Part shown: positions 8,866 through 17,920 of the stretch, one piece after another | Position numbering within the stretch: the first letter of the stretch is position 1 | Layout of the letters: every line of letters starts with the position of its first letter | Notes under the pieces: model-generated | What the model was told of the DNA's origin: nothing | What the model saw: only the letters and a program-made list of their open reading frames with translations | The model's database searches: none | Position numbers and translations under genes: made by a program | NCBI RefSeq assembly: GCF_006494715.1 | Contig: NZ_CP041151.1 | Coordinates: 2,418,001 to 2,482,000 of the forward strand | DNA length: 64,000 nucleotides | Origin: Shewanella sp. SNU WT4 | GTDB lineage: Bacteria > Pseudomonadota > Gammaproteobacteria > Enterobacterales > Shewanellaceae | Direction: 5' to 3'

Positions 8866-10149
8866 TTAACTGCTGGTTAAACGCGCAAACTCGTTAAAAT
8901 AGTCAGGAAATGTCTTGGAGGTACATTCTGGATCGTTAATGGTGATACCTTCGTTGGCAAAACTCAGCAACGAGAAGCACATTGCCATGCGATGATCATT
9001 ATAAGTATCTATATTCGCAGTAGTTATCTTGGCAGGCGGTGTGATGCAAATATAGTCTTCGCCCTCTTCAATCAGCGCGCCAACTTTTCTTAATTCACAC
9101 GCCATTGCCGCTAATCTGTCAGTTTCTTTTATGCGCCAATTATAAATATTGCGAAGACAGGTGGTTCCTTTCGCAAATAAAGCTGTGGTTGCTATGGTCA
9201 TGGCAGCATCAGGAATATGATTCATATCCATATCAATAGCATGTAGGTTCGATCGTTTTGCAATAATAAAATCATCGCCCCACTCTATATCTGCGCCCAT
9301 GGCAGCTAAGGCATCAGCAAACTTTATATCGCCTTGAATCGATAAACGCCCTACTCCTGTAACTTTAACCTCTCGTCCTGCAATCGCGCCCGCTGCCAAA
9401 AAATAAGACGCGGAAGAGGCATCCCCCTCAACTAGCACTTGCCCTGGTGACACATAGGTTTGCCCTGATAACACAGTAAAACGCTGATAGTTATCATTAG
9501 TGACAGTTACCCCAAATTTTTTCATTAAATCCAAGGTGATATCTATATAAGGTTTAGAGACTAAATCGCCGACTATGTTGATGATAACTGTCTCTTTGGC
9601 AAGGGGCGCAACCATTAGTAAGGCAGTTAAATATTGGCTTGATAAACTGCCGTCAATGGCCACGTTTCCACCATTTAGGCCTGTTGCTGTAATTTTTAGT
9701 GGTGGATAACCTGGACGTTTGAGATATTCAATATCAGCGCCTAACGCCCGTAAAGCGTCCACTAAATCGCCTATAGGGCGCTCTTCCATGCGCGGCTCGC
9801 CCACTAAAGTAAATTGCCCTGCGCCCAAGGTTAATGCCGCACATAATGGGCGCATGGCGGTACCAGCATTGCCTAAGAACAATTCTTGCGCTTGCTGACT
9901 ATTAATACTCCCGCCTAAGCCCTTTATCTCGCATACGGTATTATTATTGCTAAGCGTAAAAGGTACGCCTAACTGGCGTAACGCATTTTGCATATGACGA
10001 ATATCATCTGAATCAAGCAAGTTTGTAAGTCGTGTGGTACCACTGGCTAACGTTGCTAGCAGCAATGCCCGATTTGAAATACTTTTGGAGCCTGGAATAT
10101 TGATTTCACCGGTAATGTCTTGAACTGGGGCTAAAAAAAGTTGATTCAT
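8866..10149 (-). CDS. aroA: 3-phosphoshikimate 1-carboxyvinyltransferase (EPSP synthase)
   Basis: Sixth step of the shikimate pathway: transfers enolpyruvate from phosphoenolpyruvate to shikimate 3-phosphate. The 427-residue length equals that of E. coli AroA. Active-site segments are intact: [14 protein letters not shown] with Lys22, NAGTAMRPL (the glycine-rich PEP site of a class I, glyphosate-sensitive type enzyme), [11 protein letters not shown], and DHRMAM near the C terminus. The ATG is preceded by GAGAG. It is 193 bp upstream of cmk on the same strand, as in many gammaproteobacteria. Confidence 0.98.
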   Translation of the reverse strand: MNQLFLAPVQDITGEINIPGSKSISNRALLLATLASGTTRLTNLLDSDDIRHMQNALRQLGVPFTLSNNNTVCEIKGLGGSINSQQAQELFLGNAGTAMRPLCAALTLGAGQFTLVGEPRMEERPIGDLVDALRALGADIEYLKRPGYPPLKITATGLNGGNVAIDGSLSSQYLTALLMVAPLAKETVIINIVGDLVSKPYIDITLDLMKKFGVTVTNDNYQRFTVLSGQTYVSPGQVLVEGDASSASYFLAAGAIAGREVKVTGVGRLSIQGDIKFADALAAMGADIEWGDDFIIAKRSNLHAIDMDMNHIPDAAMTIATTALFAKGTTCLRNIYNWRIKETDRLAAMACELRKVGALIEEGEDYICITPPAKITTANIDTYNDHRMAMCFSLLSFANEGITINDPECTSKTFPDYFNEFARLTSS

Positions 10150-10516
10150 AGAACTCTCATCTACTGGTACGGGTTAAAGAATTGTCCTTAGCGAACAGAG
10201 TTAATGACAAAGTCCTAATCAAGAGTACTCAGCCTATGCTTAAGTTACTTAACTAGCTTGATCATTCAAGTGATTTTTTATCTTGTTCGTCATTTTGGCG
10301 CGGATTTCATCAAGGCCCCCCATTTTTATGGCTAAAGCCATGGTTGCGCGTCGATAAAAGCAGATCTACTAATGATTTTGATGGCACTTTGCTTGTTACA
10401 AGCAACACAAATAAACAGCCAACGTCTGGTTGTTTGTTACTCTTGAGTCACTTAGGATAAGCACAAACACTGTGAGCCCAGCAAAATATCATCATTCAAA
10501 TAAGGTAGATGGAACT
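10150..10516. other. Divergent intergenic region aroA / aminotransferase
   Basis: This 367-bp stretch must contain both promoters. I see no repeat, RNA gene or operator strong enough to name. An in-frame Met codon at 10430 upstream of the aminotransferase lies here but is not the likely start. Confidence 0.5.
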
Positions 10517-11707
10517 ATGTTTAACGCCCTTACACCAATGCCCGCCGATCCCATACTTGGCCTCTTAACTCAATATCGCCAAGATCCCAATCCGCTTAAG
10601 GTAGATTTAGGCGTTGGTGTTTATAAGGATGAAGCTGGTAACACCCCTATTTTGGCTACGGTCAAAATTGCAGAGCAATGGCGCACTGATAATGAACAAA
10701 GTAAGGTCTATATCGGCCCAACAGGCTCAGCGCCATTTAATCAATTAATGACTGAGTTAGCCTTGGGAAATGATCATAGTGCTCTCATGGCTAATCGCAT
10801 TCGTACCGTGTCAACCCCAGGGGGGACAGGGGCGTTAAAAGTTGCTGCCGATTTAATTGAGCGTTTACGCCCAGGCGCAACCATCTATGTTAGTGATCCC
10901 ACCTGGGCTAATCATACCGGTTTATTTGCTACTGCTGGCTTAACGGTTCGCACTTACCCCTATTATGATTTTGCCAATAAAGGCATACGTTTTGAAGACA
11001 TGTTGGCTGCGTTAGAGCTTGTAGGCGAGCAAGATGTGGTATTACTGCATGGTTGCTGTCATAACCCCAGCGGCGCCGATTTAACCAACGAGCAATGGGA
11101 CAAAGTGGTTGACGTTGCCCGTCGCCGTGGCTTTCTGCCATTAATCGATTTAGCTTATCAAGGCTTTGGTAGCGGACTTGATGAAGATGCTTATGGCGTG
11201 CGTAAAATGGCTGCGGCGGTTGATGAAATGCTGTTATGCACTTCATGCTCAAAGAATTTTGGCCTATATCGCGAGCGGATTGGTAGCTGCAGTATTATGG
11301 CTAAAACGTCACAAGCTGCCGATACGGCCTTATCTATCATGCTATATGTGATCCGCTGTATTTACTCTATGCCACCGGCTCATGGCGCGGCGCTAGTTGA
11401 GACTATTTTAGGGTCGCAAGCATTATCAGCGCAGTGGCAGCAAGAAGTCGCAGTGATGCGCGAGCGAATTAATGGCAACCGTGAGTTACTGGTAGCAAAA
11501 TTGCACCAGCTTCAAACCGCAAAAGATTTCAGTTTCATCGCAAATGAAAAAGGGATGTTTAGCTTTTTGGGGTTAACGCCTGTGCAAGTGAAGCAATTAA
11601 CTGCAGACTATAGCGTCTATATGGTCGACTCTAGCCGCATTAGCATTGCAGGTATCAACCAAAGCAACATTGATTATCTGGCTAAATCTATTACCGCTGT
11701 GTTGTAG
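10517..11707 (+). CDS. Aromatic/aspartate aminotransferase (class I)
   Basis: PLP enzyme exchanging amino groups between aromatic amino acids or aspartate and 2-oxoglutarate. Starting at MFNALTPMPADPILGL gives 396 residues, exactly the AspC/TyrB length; 29 upstream in-frame codons are dismissed as non-conserved. The PLP lysine is K246 in SCSKNFGLYRERIG, and HNPSG at 182-186 holds the conserved Asn. Only sequence comparison could separate AspC-like from TyrB-like preference; the CSKNFGLYRERIG block is shared by both. It is transcribed away from aroA and followed by a short tandem repeat and a terminator shared with serC. Confidence 0.9.
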   Translation: MFNALTPMPADPILGLLTQYRQDPNPLKVDLGVGVYKDEAGNTPILATVKIAEQWRTDNEQSKVYIGPTGSAPFNQLMTELALGNDHSALMANRIRTVSTPGGTGALKVAADLIERLRPGATIYVSDPTWANHTGLFATAGLTVRTYPYYDFANKGIRFEDMLAALELVGEQDVVLLHGCCHNPSGADLTNEQWDKVVDVARRRGFLPLIDLAYQGFGSGLDEDAYGVRKMAAAVDEMLLCTSCSKNFGLYRERIGSCSIMAKTSQAADTALSIMLYVIRCIYSMPPAHGAALVETILGSQALSAQWQQEVAVMRERINGNRELLVAKLHQLQTAKDFSFIANEKGMFSFLGLTPVQVKQLTADYSVYMVDSSRISIAGINQSNIDYLAKSITAVL

Positions 11708-11723
11708 TGAATAACTAACTAGG

Positions 11724-11786
11724 TTTGAAGTTTGAAGTTTGAAGTTTGAAGTTTGAAGTTTGAAGTTTGAAGTTTGAAGTTTGAAG
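11724..11786. repeat. Nine perfect copies of the heptamer TTTGAAG
   Basis: Sixty-three bases consist of TTTGAAG repeated nine times without any mismatch. The array begins 17 bp after the aminotransferase stop and ends 36 bp before the terminator, so it lies in the 3' untranslated part of that mRNA. Perfect homogeneity suggests recent slippage. Confidence 0.97.
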
Positions 11787-11822
11787 TTCAATACGAAACC
11801 GCTAATCCATAAAAATAACAAC

Positions 11823-11853
11823 AAAAAAGCGAATGATAACATTCGCTTTTTTT
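11823..11853. terminator. Bidirectional intrinsic terminator
   Basis: AAAAAAGCGAATG-ATAA-CATTCGCTTTTTTT. It serves the aminotransferase gene on the plus strand and probably serC on the minus strand, 84 bp beyond the serC stop. Confidence 0.9.
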
Positions 11854-11937
11854 ATGGCTTTAACTTAAGGTCCTAAATGTCGTAGCCGCTTATATTAACG
11901 GCTGCGACTGATATTGACGCTAGCTGTTGATGTAGTT

Positions 11938-13029
11938 TTAAGCCTTATTATCGCTTGCAAAGCGCGTCATAAATTCAACCAAAGCCTCTACCCCAGCAAG
12001 CGGCATAGCATTGTAAATACTCGCGCGCATCCCACCTACGATTCTATGACCTTTAAGTGCTAACAAGCCCTGAGCTTGCGCTTGTTGTAAAAACGCGGCG
12101 TTGAGTGATTCATCATTCAATGCAAAGGTCACGTTCATGCGCGAGCGATTAGCAGGAGCGACACGGTTAATGTACAAGTCAGAATTGTCGATACCCGCGT
12201 AAAGGCACTGAGCTTTGGCTTCATTGACAGCCTCAATGGCGGCAACACCACCTTGCGCTAACAGCCACTTAAATACTTCGCCAGCTAAATACCAGGCATA
12301 AGTCGGCGGCGTGTTATACATGGAGTCATAATCACGGGCTAAGCGATAATCCATAATGGCGGGTTGCGCCAGCGCAGGTAAGGCTAATAAATCACTGCGA
12401 ACAATCACAATGGCAAGGCCAGATGGACCAATATTCTTTTGCGCGCCAGCGTAGATCAAGCCATAGCGACTGACATCAATACTGCGTGACAATAAACACG
12501 ATGACATATCAGCCACCACAGGCCATGGGCTGTTTATTTCATCAAAAATTTCGATACCATCAACGGTTTCATTAGGGCAATAATGTAAATAGCGATACTC
12601 ATTGGTCGCATCAAAGCTTGGAATAATAACTTGTTTACGGCCATTTACTTCTTCAACTACAGGGATAATATCTATGGCATCAGCCCCTGTTAGGGTTACT
12701 GCTTCTGCAGCGGCAGCATCTGACCACTGACCTGAGACCAGATAACAAGCGCGGCCATTATTGCCAAGAAAATTATTCACAACAGCTGAAAATTGACCAC
12801 GACCACCACCATGCATAAACAACACATGATAGTTATCTGGAATAGTGAGTAACTGGCGTAAATCCGCTTCCGTCTGTTTTGCCATGGCAATAAACTCAGG
12901 GCTGCGATGGCTGATTTCCATGACAGACACACCCAGTCCCTGCCAATCACACATTTCAGCTTGCGCCTTTTGCATCACAGTTGCAGGCAACATGGCTGGC
13001 CCTGCACAAAAGTTATAGATGGGATCCAA
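11938..13029 (-). CDS. serC: Phosphoserine aminotransferase, TTG start
   Basis: Makes 3-phosphoserine from 3-phosphohydroxypyruvate (serine synthesis) and also acts in pyridoxal phosphate synthesis. The proposed TTG start at 13029 is preceded by AAGGAG with a 7-nt spacer and gives 363 residues beginning (M)[14 protein letters not shown], the family's usual N terminus and length. An ATG 27 bases upstream lies before the ribosome binding site and is unlikely. The PLP lysine is K198 in [20 protein letters not shown] binds cofactor phosphate and [16 protein letters not shown] is the conserved C-terminal block. It follows gyrA on the same strand but after a strong terminator. Confidence 0.96.
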   Translation of the reverse strand: MDPIYNFCAGPAMLPATVMQKAQAEMCDWQGLGVSVMEISHRSPEFIAMAKQTEADLRQLLTIPDNYHVLFMHGGGRGQFSAVVNNFLGNNGRACYLVSGQWSDAAAAEAVTLTGADAIDIIPVVEEVNGRKQVIIPSFDATNEYRYLHYCPNETVDGIEIFDEINSPWPVVADMSSCLLSRSIDVSRYGLIYAGAQKNIGPSGLAIVIVRSDLLALPALAQPAIMDYRLARDYDSMYNTPPTYAWYLAGEVFKWLLAQGGVAAIEAVNEAKAQCLYAGIDNSDLYINRVAPANRSRMNVTFALNDESLNAAFLQQAQAQGLLALKGHRIVGGMRASIYNAMPLAGVEALVEFMTRFASDNKA

Positions 13030-13091
13030 CTCAGCTCTCCTTGTTATTGATAGCAATGATTATTTTATTAATGAACAACAAATTTTATGAT

Positions 13092-13116
13092 AAAAAAGGC
13101 GTCCCATGGGACGCCT
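13092..13116 (-). terminator. gyrA terminator
   Basis: The palindrome AGGCGTCCCATGGGACGCCT is followed on the minus strand by six T. It lies just past the gyrA stop codon. Confidence 0.9.
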
Positions 13117-13121
13117 AATTA

Positions 13122-15809
13122 TTACTCTTCGTGGCTGATATCGACTTCAGCGTCGGTATCTGGCGTTTGTACTTCTTCGCCATCCACATCCTCAATCACA
13201 TCTTCTTCATCGAATTCTGATTGCGGGATTTCATCAATACGTTGTAAGCCAACGACTTGCTCTTCATCGGCGACACGGATAATGCGTACACCTTGAGTGT
13301 TACGACCAATCACAGATACACCAGAAGCAGGAGTACGTACTAAAGTACCCTTGTTGCTGATCAACATGATTTCATCGTTATCACCGACTTGAACAGCACC
13401 AACAACAGCGCCATTACGCTCGCTCACCTTAATCGAGACCACGCCTTTAGTCGCACGGCTCTTAGCAGGGTATTCGCTCAATGCGGTACGCTTACCAAAA
13501 CCATTCTCGGTCACAGTTAAAATATCGCCATCGGCCTTAGGCACAATCAGAGATACTACTTTTTGACCTTCTTCAAGACGGATACCACGAACACCAGTAG
13601 CGGTACGACCCATAGGACGGATCGACAGCATTTCTTCGCCGGTTTCTGGGTCAATCTTCACTTCGCCAGTTTCAGAGTCGCGGGCTTTCTCGTTAAAGCG
13701 TACTACCTTACCTTCATCAGAGAACAACATAATGTCGTTACTGCCATCGGTAATGTCGACACCAATTAACTGATCACCATCTTTAAGATTAACGGCAATA
13801 ATACCGTTAGCACGTGGACGGCTGTATTCAGTTAACGCTGTCTTCTTCACAGTACCGTGGGCGGTTGCCATGATGATGTACTTGTCTTGTGCGTATTCAC
13901 GTACTGGCAGAATAGCAGTGATACGTTCGCCATCTTGCAGCGGCAGAATATTGATAATTGGCTTGCCACGAGCAGTACGGCTAGCCAGTGGTAATTGATA
14001 TACCTTCAACCAATACATCTTACCAAAGTCAGAGAAGCATAAAATGGTATCGTGGGTGTTGGCCACTAATAGCTTTTCAACGAAATCTTCATCTTTCACT
14101 TTAGTCGCGGCTTTACCTTTACCACCACGGCGCTGAGCTTGATAGTCAGTCAGTGGTTGATACTTGGCATAGCCTAAGTGCGATAAGGTAACGACTACGT
14201 CTTCTTCGTTGATCAAATCTTCAAGGCTAATATCGATAGCAGAAGCGTTGATTTCTGAGCGGCGCGCATCACCAAACTGCTCTTTAACTTCTAGCAGTTC
14301 TTCTTTAATCACTTCCATCAAACGCTCTGGGCTGCGCAAAATCAGTAATAATGCAGCGATGATGTCTAACAGCTCTTCGTATTCACTTAATATCTTTTCG
14401 TGTTCAAGACCCGTTAAGCGGTGCAGGCGTAACTCAAGAATCGCTTGGGCTTGCTGTTCAGTCAGATAATATAAGCCATCACGAATACCGTATTCAGGCT
14501 CTAACCATTCTGGACGGGCAGCGTCATCACCAGCCTTTTCTAACATGCCTTGCACATTACCCAGTTCCCAACCTTGGCTAATTAACTTAGCTTTAGCGTC
14601 TGCTGAGGTTGGCGAGGCTTTGATCAGGGCAATGATTGGATCTATGTTAGCTAAGGCAATGGCCAGCGCTTCCAAGATATGAGCGCGATCACGGGCTTTG
14701 CGTAATTCAAACACAGTGCGGCGTGTCACCACTTCACGGCGATGCAGAATAAAGGCTTCTAGCATTTCTTTCAGGTTGAATAACTTCGGCTGACCGTTGA
14801 TCAAGGCCACCATGTTAATACCGAAAGACGTTTGCATTTGAGTCTGTGAGTACAGGTTGTTTAATACGACCTCGCCCACTTCACCGCGCTTAATCTCAAC
14901 CACAATACGCATACCGTCTTTATCAGACTCGTCACGTAAGCCGCTGATCCCTTCAATCTTTTTATCTTTTACTAGCTCGGCGATTTTTTCAATCAAACGG
15001 GCTTTGTTCACTTGATACGGAATTTCGTGAACTATGATGCGCTCGCGACCGTTTTCATCGGTTTCCACTTCAGCGCGTGAACGCATGATAACTTTGCCAC
15101 GGCCAGTACGATAGGCTTCTTCAATGCCTCGACGACCGTTAATGATGGCAGCAGTTGGGAAATCTGGGCCTGGAATATATTCCATGATTTGCTCAATTGG
15201 CAATTCAGGCTCTTCGATTAACGCAAGACAAGCACTCACAACTTCATTGAGGTTATGTGGCGGAATGTTAGTGGCCATACCTACCGCAATGCCTGATGAA
15301 CCATTGATTAATAGGTTCGGAATGCGGGTTGGCATCACTTCAGGAATAAATTCAGTGCCATCATAGTTAGGCACAAAATCGACAGTTTCTTTCTCAAGAT
15401 CGGCCAGTAATTGATGCGCTAACTTATCCATACGGATTTCGGTATAACGCATTGCTGCTGCGGCGTCGCCATCAACAGAACCAAAGTTACCTTGACCATC
15501 AACTAAGGTGTAACGCATGGAGAAGTTTTGGGCCATACGTACAATAGTGTCGTAAACAGCGATATCACCATGAGGGTGATATTTACCGATCACGTCACCA
15601 ACTACACGAGCAGATTTTTTATAAGGTTTGTTCCAGTCGTTTTTCAGTTCACTCATGGCAAACAATACGCGACGGTGAACAGGTTTTAACCCGTCACGCA
15701 CGTCTGGCAATGCCCGGCCTACGATGACGCTCATGGCGTAATCCAGGTACGATGTTTTTAATTCGTCTTCAATATTAATTGGCGAAATAGATGAAGCCAG
15801 ATCAGTCAT
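13122..15809 (-). CDS. gyrA: DNA gyrase subunit A, with isoleucine at residue 83
   Basis: Subunit of the type II topoisomerase that adds negative supercoils. Starting at [17 protein letters not shown] gives 895 residues; sixteen upstream codons are not conserved. The catalytic tyrosine is Y122 in [12 protein letters not shown], and the GyrA box QRRGGKG, needed for DNA wrapping, is intact, followed by the C-terminal beta-pinwheel and an acidic tail. In the quinolone-resistance region the sequence reads [13 protein letters not shown]: residue 83 is Ile (codon ATC at 15563-15561) while residue 87 is Asp. E. coli and most susceptible relatives have Ser83. Confidence 0.98.
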   Translation of the reverse strand: MTDLASSISPINIEDELKTSYLDYAMSVIVGRALPDVRDGLKPVHRRVLFAMSELKNDWNKPYKKSARVVGDVIGKYHPHGDIAVYDTIVRMAQNFSMRYTLVDGQGNFGSVDGDAAAAMRYTEIRMDKLAHQLLADLEKETVDFVPNYDGTEFIPEVMPTRIPNLLINGSSGIAVGMATNIPPHNLNEVVSACLALIEEPELPIEQIMEYIPGPDFPTAAIINGRRGIEEAYRTGRGKVIMRSRAEVETDENGRERIIVHEIPYQVNKARLIEKIAELVKDKKIEGISGLRDESDKDGMRIVVEIKRGEVGEVVLNNLYSQTQMQTSFGINMVALINGQPKLFNLKEMLEAFILHRREVVTRRTVFELRKARDRAHILEALAIALANIDPIIALIKASPTSADAKAKLISQGWELGNVQGMLEKAGDDAARPEWLEPEYGIRDGLYYLTEQQAQAILELRLHRLTGLEHEKILSEYEELLDIIAALLLILRSPERLMEVIKEELLEVKEQFGDARRSEINASAIDISLEDLINEEDVVVTLSHLGYAKYQPLTDYQAQRRGGKGKAATKVKDEDFVEKLLVANTHDTILCFSDFGKMYWLKVYQLPLASRTARGKPIINILPLQDGERITAILPVREYAQDKYIIMATAHGTVKKTALTEYSRPRANGIIAVNLKDGDQLIGVDITDGSNDIMLFSDEGKVVRFNEKARDSETGEVKIDPETGEEMLSIRPMGRTATGVRGIRLEEGQKVVSLIVPKADGDILTVTENGFGKRTALSEYPAKSRATKGVVSIKVSERNGAVVGAVQVGDNDEIMLISNKGTLVRTPASGVSVIGRNTQGVRIIRVADEEQVVGLQRIDEIPQSEFDEEDVIEDVDGEEVQTPDTDAEVDISHEE

Positions 15810-16093
15810 AAACTGCTCGTTCCCCTGAAAATAATGCTGGCCCGAGTTGACACCCAAAATGGCGCAGCTTTAAACATGATTTGGCATTCTAACACAGTTA
15901 TTTATTGCCGCCAGACCTAGCTTGCAATCAAATGGGATATCACAGCGAAAGTGCTCAAAAAGGCTGCAATCGAATAAAAGCAATACCTTAGGCGTTATTT
16001 TTTAGTCAGTCATCAACGGCGGCTTTTATGGATAATGATGAAATCTGTCACAATGCCTTTATGCTTTAGTGTTTTCGCGTCACAAAAGCTGAG

Positions 16094-16099
16094 TATAAT
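16094..16099 (+). promoter_or_regulatory. Probable -10 element of the ubiG promoter
   Basis: A perfect TATAAT lies 31 bp before the ubiG ATG in the gyrA/ubiG divergent region. The matching -35 is weak (GTTTTC at 17 bp), so the call rests on the -10 hexamer and position. The rest of the 321-bp divergent region (15810-16130) shows nothing else I can name. Confidence 0.55.
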
Positions 16100-16130
16100 G
16101 GCGTGTCACTTTTATTCGGATGGGAAGTCC

Positions 16131-16838
16131 ATGGAAACCAATCAAAATGTAGATCTTAATGAAATTGCCAAGTTTGAACGTATGGCGGCTAATTGGTGGG
16201 ACCCAACGGGTGATTTCAAACCATTACACCAATTTAATCCATTGCGATTAAATTACATTGACCTCAATAGTCATGGCTTATTTGGCAAGCAAGTATTAGA
16301 TGTGGGCTGTGGTGGCGGCATTTTGTCTGAAAGTATGGCGCGCCTTGGCGCTAAAGTGACTGGCATTGATATGGGCGAAGAGCCACTTGAGGTTGCTAAG
16401 TTACATGCGCTGGAAATGGGCGTTAGCGTTGATTATCAACGCATGACAGCCGAGCAGCACAGTTTAGATCATCAGCAACATTATGATGTCATCACTTGCA
16501 TGGAAATGCTTGAACATGTGCCAGATCCGCAATCTGTGATTAAAGCGTGCTGCGACATGGTTAAACCTAATGGTTATGTGTTTTTCTCAACCATTAATCG
16601 CAATATTCGCTCCTATATAGAAACCATAGTTGGTGCTGAATATGTGCTAAGAATGCTGCCAAAGGGCACCCATGAACATAGCAAATTCATTCGCCCGTCC
16701 GAATTAATTGCCATGATAGACAATACCGATTTGATTTGTGAAGGCTGTAGCGGGGTAACCTACAATCCAATCTCTGGGATTTTCCGCTATACCGACAGCT
16801 TAGAAGTTAACTATATGCTGGTATGCCATAAGGCTTAA
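16131..16838 (+). CDS. ubiG: Ubiquinone biosynthesis O-methyltransferase
   Basis: Performs both O-methylations in ubiquinone synthesis, using S-adenosylmethionine. The start [25 protein letters not shown] gives 235 residues, in line with E. coli UbiG (240); thirty-two upstream in-frame codons lack conservation. The SAM-binding motif is [13 protein letters not shown] at residues 56-68, with the acidic [13 protein letters not shown] and [15 protein letters not shown] following. It is divergent from gyrA, and its stop overlaps the start of the next gene by one base (TAATG), implying coupling. Confidence 0.97.
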   Translation: METNQNVDLNEIAKFERMAANWWDPTGDFKPLHQFNPLRLNYIDLNSHGLFGKQVLDVGCGGGILSESMARLGAKVTGIDMGEEPLEVAKLHALEMGVSVDYQRMTAEQHSLDHQQHYDVITCMEMLEHVPDPQSVIKACCDMVKPNGYVFFSTINRNIRSYIETIVGAEYVLRMLPKGTHEHSKFIRPSELIAMIDNTDLICEGCSGVTYNPISGIFRYTDSLEVNYMLVCHKA

Positions 16839-17512
16839 TGGTGAATTGTCCTCAGATAAAAGCAGTGCTGTTTGATTTAGATGGCACCATTGTTGATACC
16901 GCGCCCGATCTGGTTGCGGCTTTAAACTTAGCATTAAACGATGCAGGTTTAGCGCCGGCACCCTATCAGCAAGTAAAAAGCGCTGCGTCGCACGGGTCAA
17001 TGGCATTAGTGAATGCGGCGGCGCCCCATCTTCAGCAAGGTGAAAAACTTGCCATTCAGCACGATTTATTACAGCACTACCAGCGCATTAATGGCCAATA
17101 CAGTGAGTTTTTCGAGGGTATGGAGCACTTAATCCACACTTTAACCACGCTTGGGATACCGCAAGGCATAGTCACTAATAAACATGCGCGCTTTAGTCGT
17201 CCCTTGTGTCAGCACTTAAATCTGACCGTAACTATGCAAGCTATTGTCAGTGGCGATTCCTGCCTGCAGCCTAAACCGCATCCAGCGCCTATGTTACTAG
17301 CTGCGTCACAACTTGGATGCCGACCCGAACACATTCTTTATCTTGGCGATGCCGCGCGGGATATGGAAGCTGCGGTTAATGCCGGCATGATCCCGGCGCT
17401 CGCCTTGTGGGGCTATTTAGGTGATGAGGATCATCACTCGTGGCCGAGCCGATTACAGTTTAATCACCCTCAAGAACTCGAGCATTTTTTACAACTAAAC
17501 CTTAGCCAATAG
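16838..17512 (+). CDS. gph: HAD phosphatase, probable phosphoglycolate phosphatase
   Basis: A 224-residue haloacid-dehalogenase phosphatase. The nucleophile motif is LFDLDGTIVDT (Asp13, Asp15), motif II is IVTNKHARFS (Thr), and motif IV is ILYLGDAARDMEAA. The helical cap between residues of about 20 and 90 resembles Gph and the related MupP/YieH group. The adjacent ubiG-gph order is common in gammaproteobacteria; in some of them this protein is the MurNAc-6-phosphate phosphatase MupP or takes part in repair of metabolite damage, so the substrate is inferred. The start codon overlaps the ubiG stop. Confidence 0.8.
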   Translation: MVNCPQIKAVLFDLDGTIVDTAPDLVAALNLALNDAGLAPAPYQQVKSAASHGSMALVNAAAPHLQQGEKLAIQHDLLQHYQRINGQYSEFFEGMEHLIHTLTTLGIPQGIVTNKHARFSRPLCQHLNLTVTMQAIVSGDSCLQPKPHPAPMLLAASQLGCRPEHILYLGDAARDMEAAVNAGMIPALALWGYLGDEDHHSWPSRLQFNHPQELEHFLQLNLSQ

Positions 17513-17920
17513 CGATCATTTTTAGATCAGCTCAAGCGCTCGGATTGGTCATTTTAGTGGCGGTTAATTCGCTTTAAATTTTCGGCTTTTTTTCGGGGTT
17601 TTAAAGTTATTCACCGCACAGTTCAGCAATAATTCAGGTTTAGGGTTAGTCACCACTAACCCCAAATTCTACCCCCACCTTATCCACAAGAAACCCCCAA
17701 CTTATAGTGCTTGCAAATAGCCATTAACCTCATTATCTTGTACCTCAAGTTCCAAAATACACCCATATGTTGTGTGTTCAGTTAAAAAGACACCACAAGA
17801 TAAATACTGGATTTTTTTGTCCTGTAGTAGTTTTCTCCTCGGTTCTGAACGGCAAATGGATTTGTTTACCTCGCAACAATATATGTATTTTATTAATCAA
17901 AATTTCAAGGCTAATCGTTA
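17513..17920. other. Control region upstream of nrdA
   Basis: This 408-bp gene-free stretch contains a perfect 8-bp hairpin GGGTTAGT-CACC-ACTAACCC (17643-17662), then a consensus DnaA box. Nrd promoters in E. coli are known to be long and bound by several factors, which suits the length. I could not identify the promoter hexamers. Confidence 0.5.
17680..17688 (+). promoter_or_regulatory. Consensus DnaA box upstream of nrdA
   Basis: TTATCCACA matches the DnaA-box consensus TTATNCACA exactly and lies 232 bp before the nrdA start. DnaA is known to regulate nrdAB in E. coli through boxes upstream of the promoter. Only one box was found here. Confidence 0.5.

Noticed and set aside
11597..11842. 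Minus-strand reading frame with a FKLQTSN heptapeptide repeat
   Set aside because: It is the translation of the heptamer DNA array running into the aminotransferase gene on the opposite strand; there is no ribosome binding site or homology.
17759..17775. NrdR-box-like dyad ACAC...GTGT upstream of nrdA
   Set aside because: The ACAC and GTGT arms are 9 bp apart and not 8, the centre does not match the consensus, and no second box at the usual 31-32 bp spacing is present.
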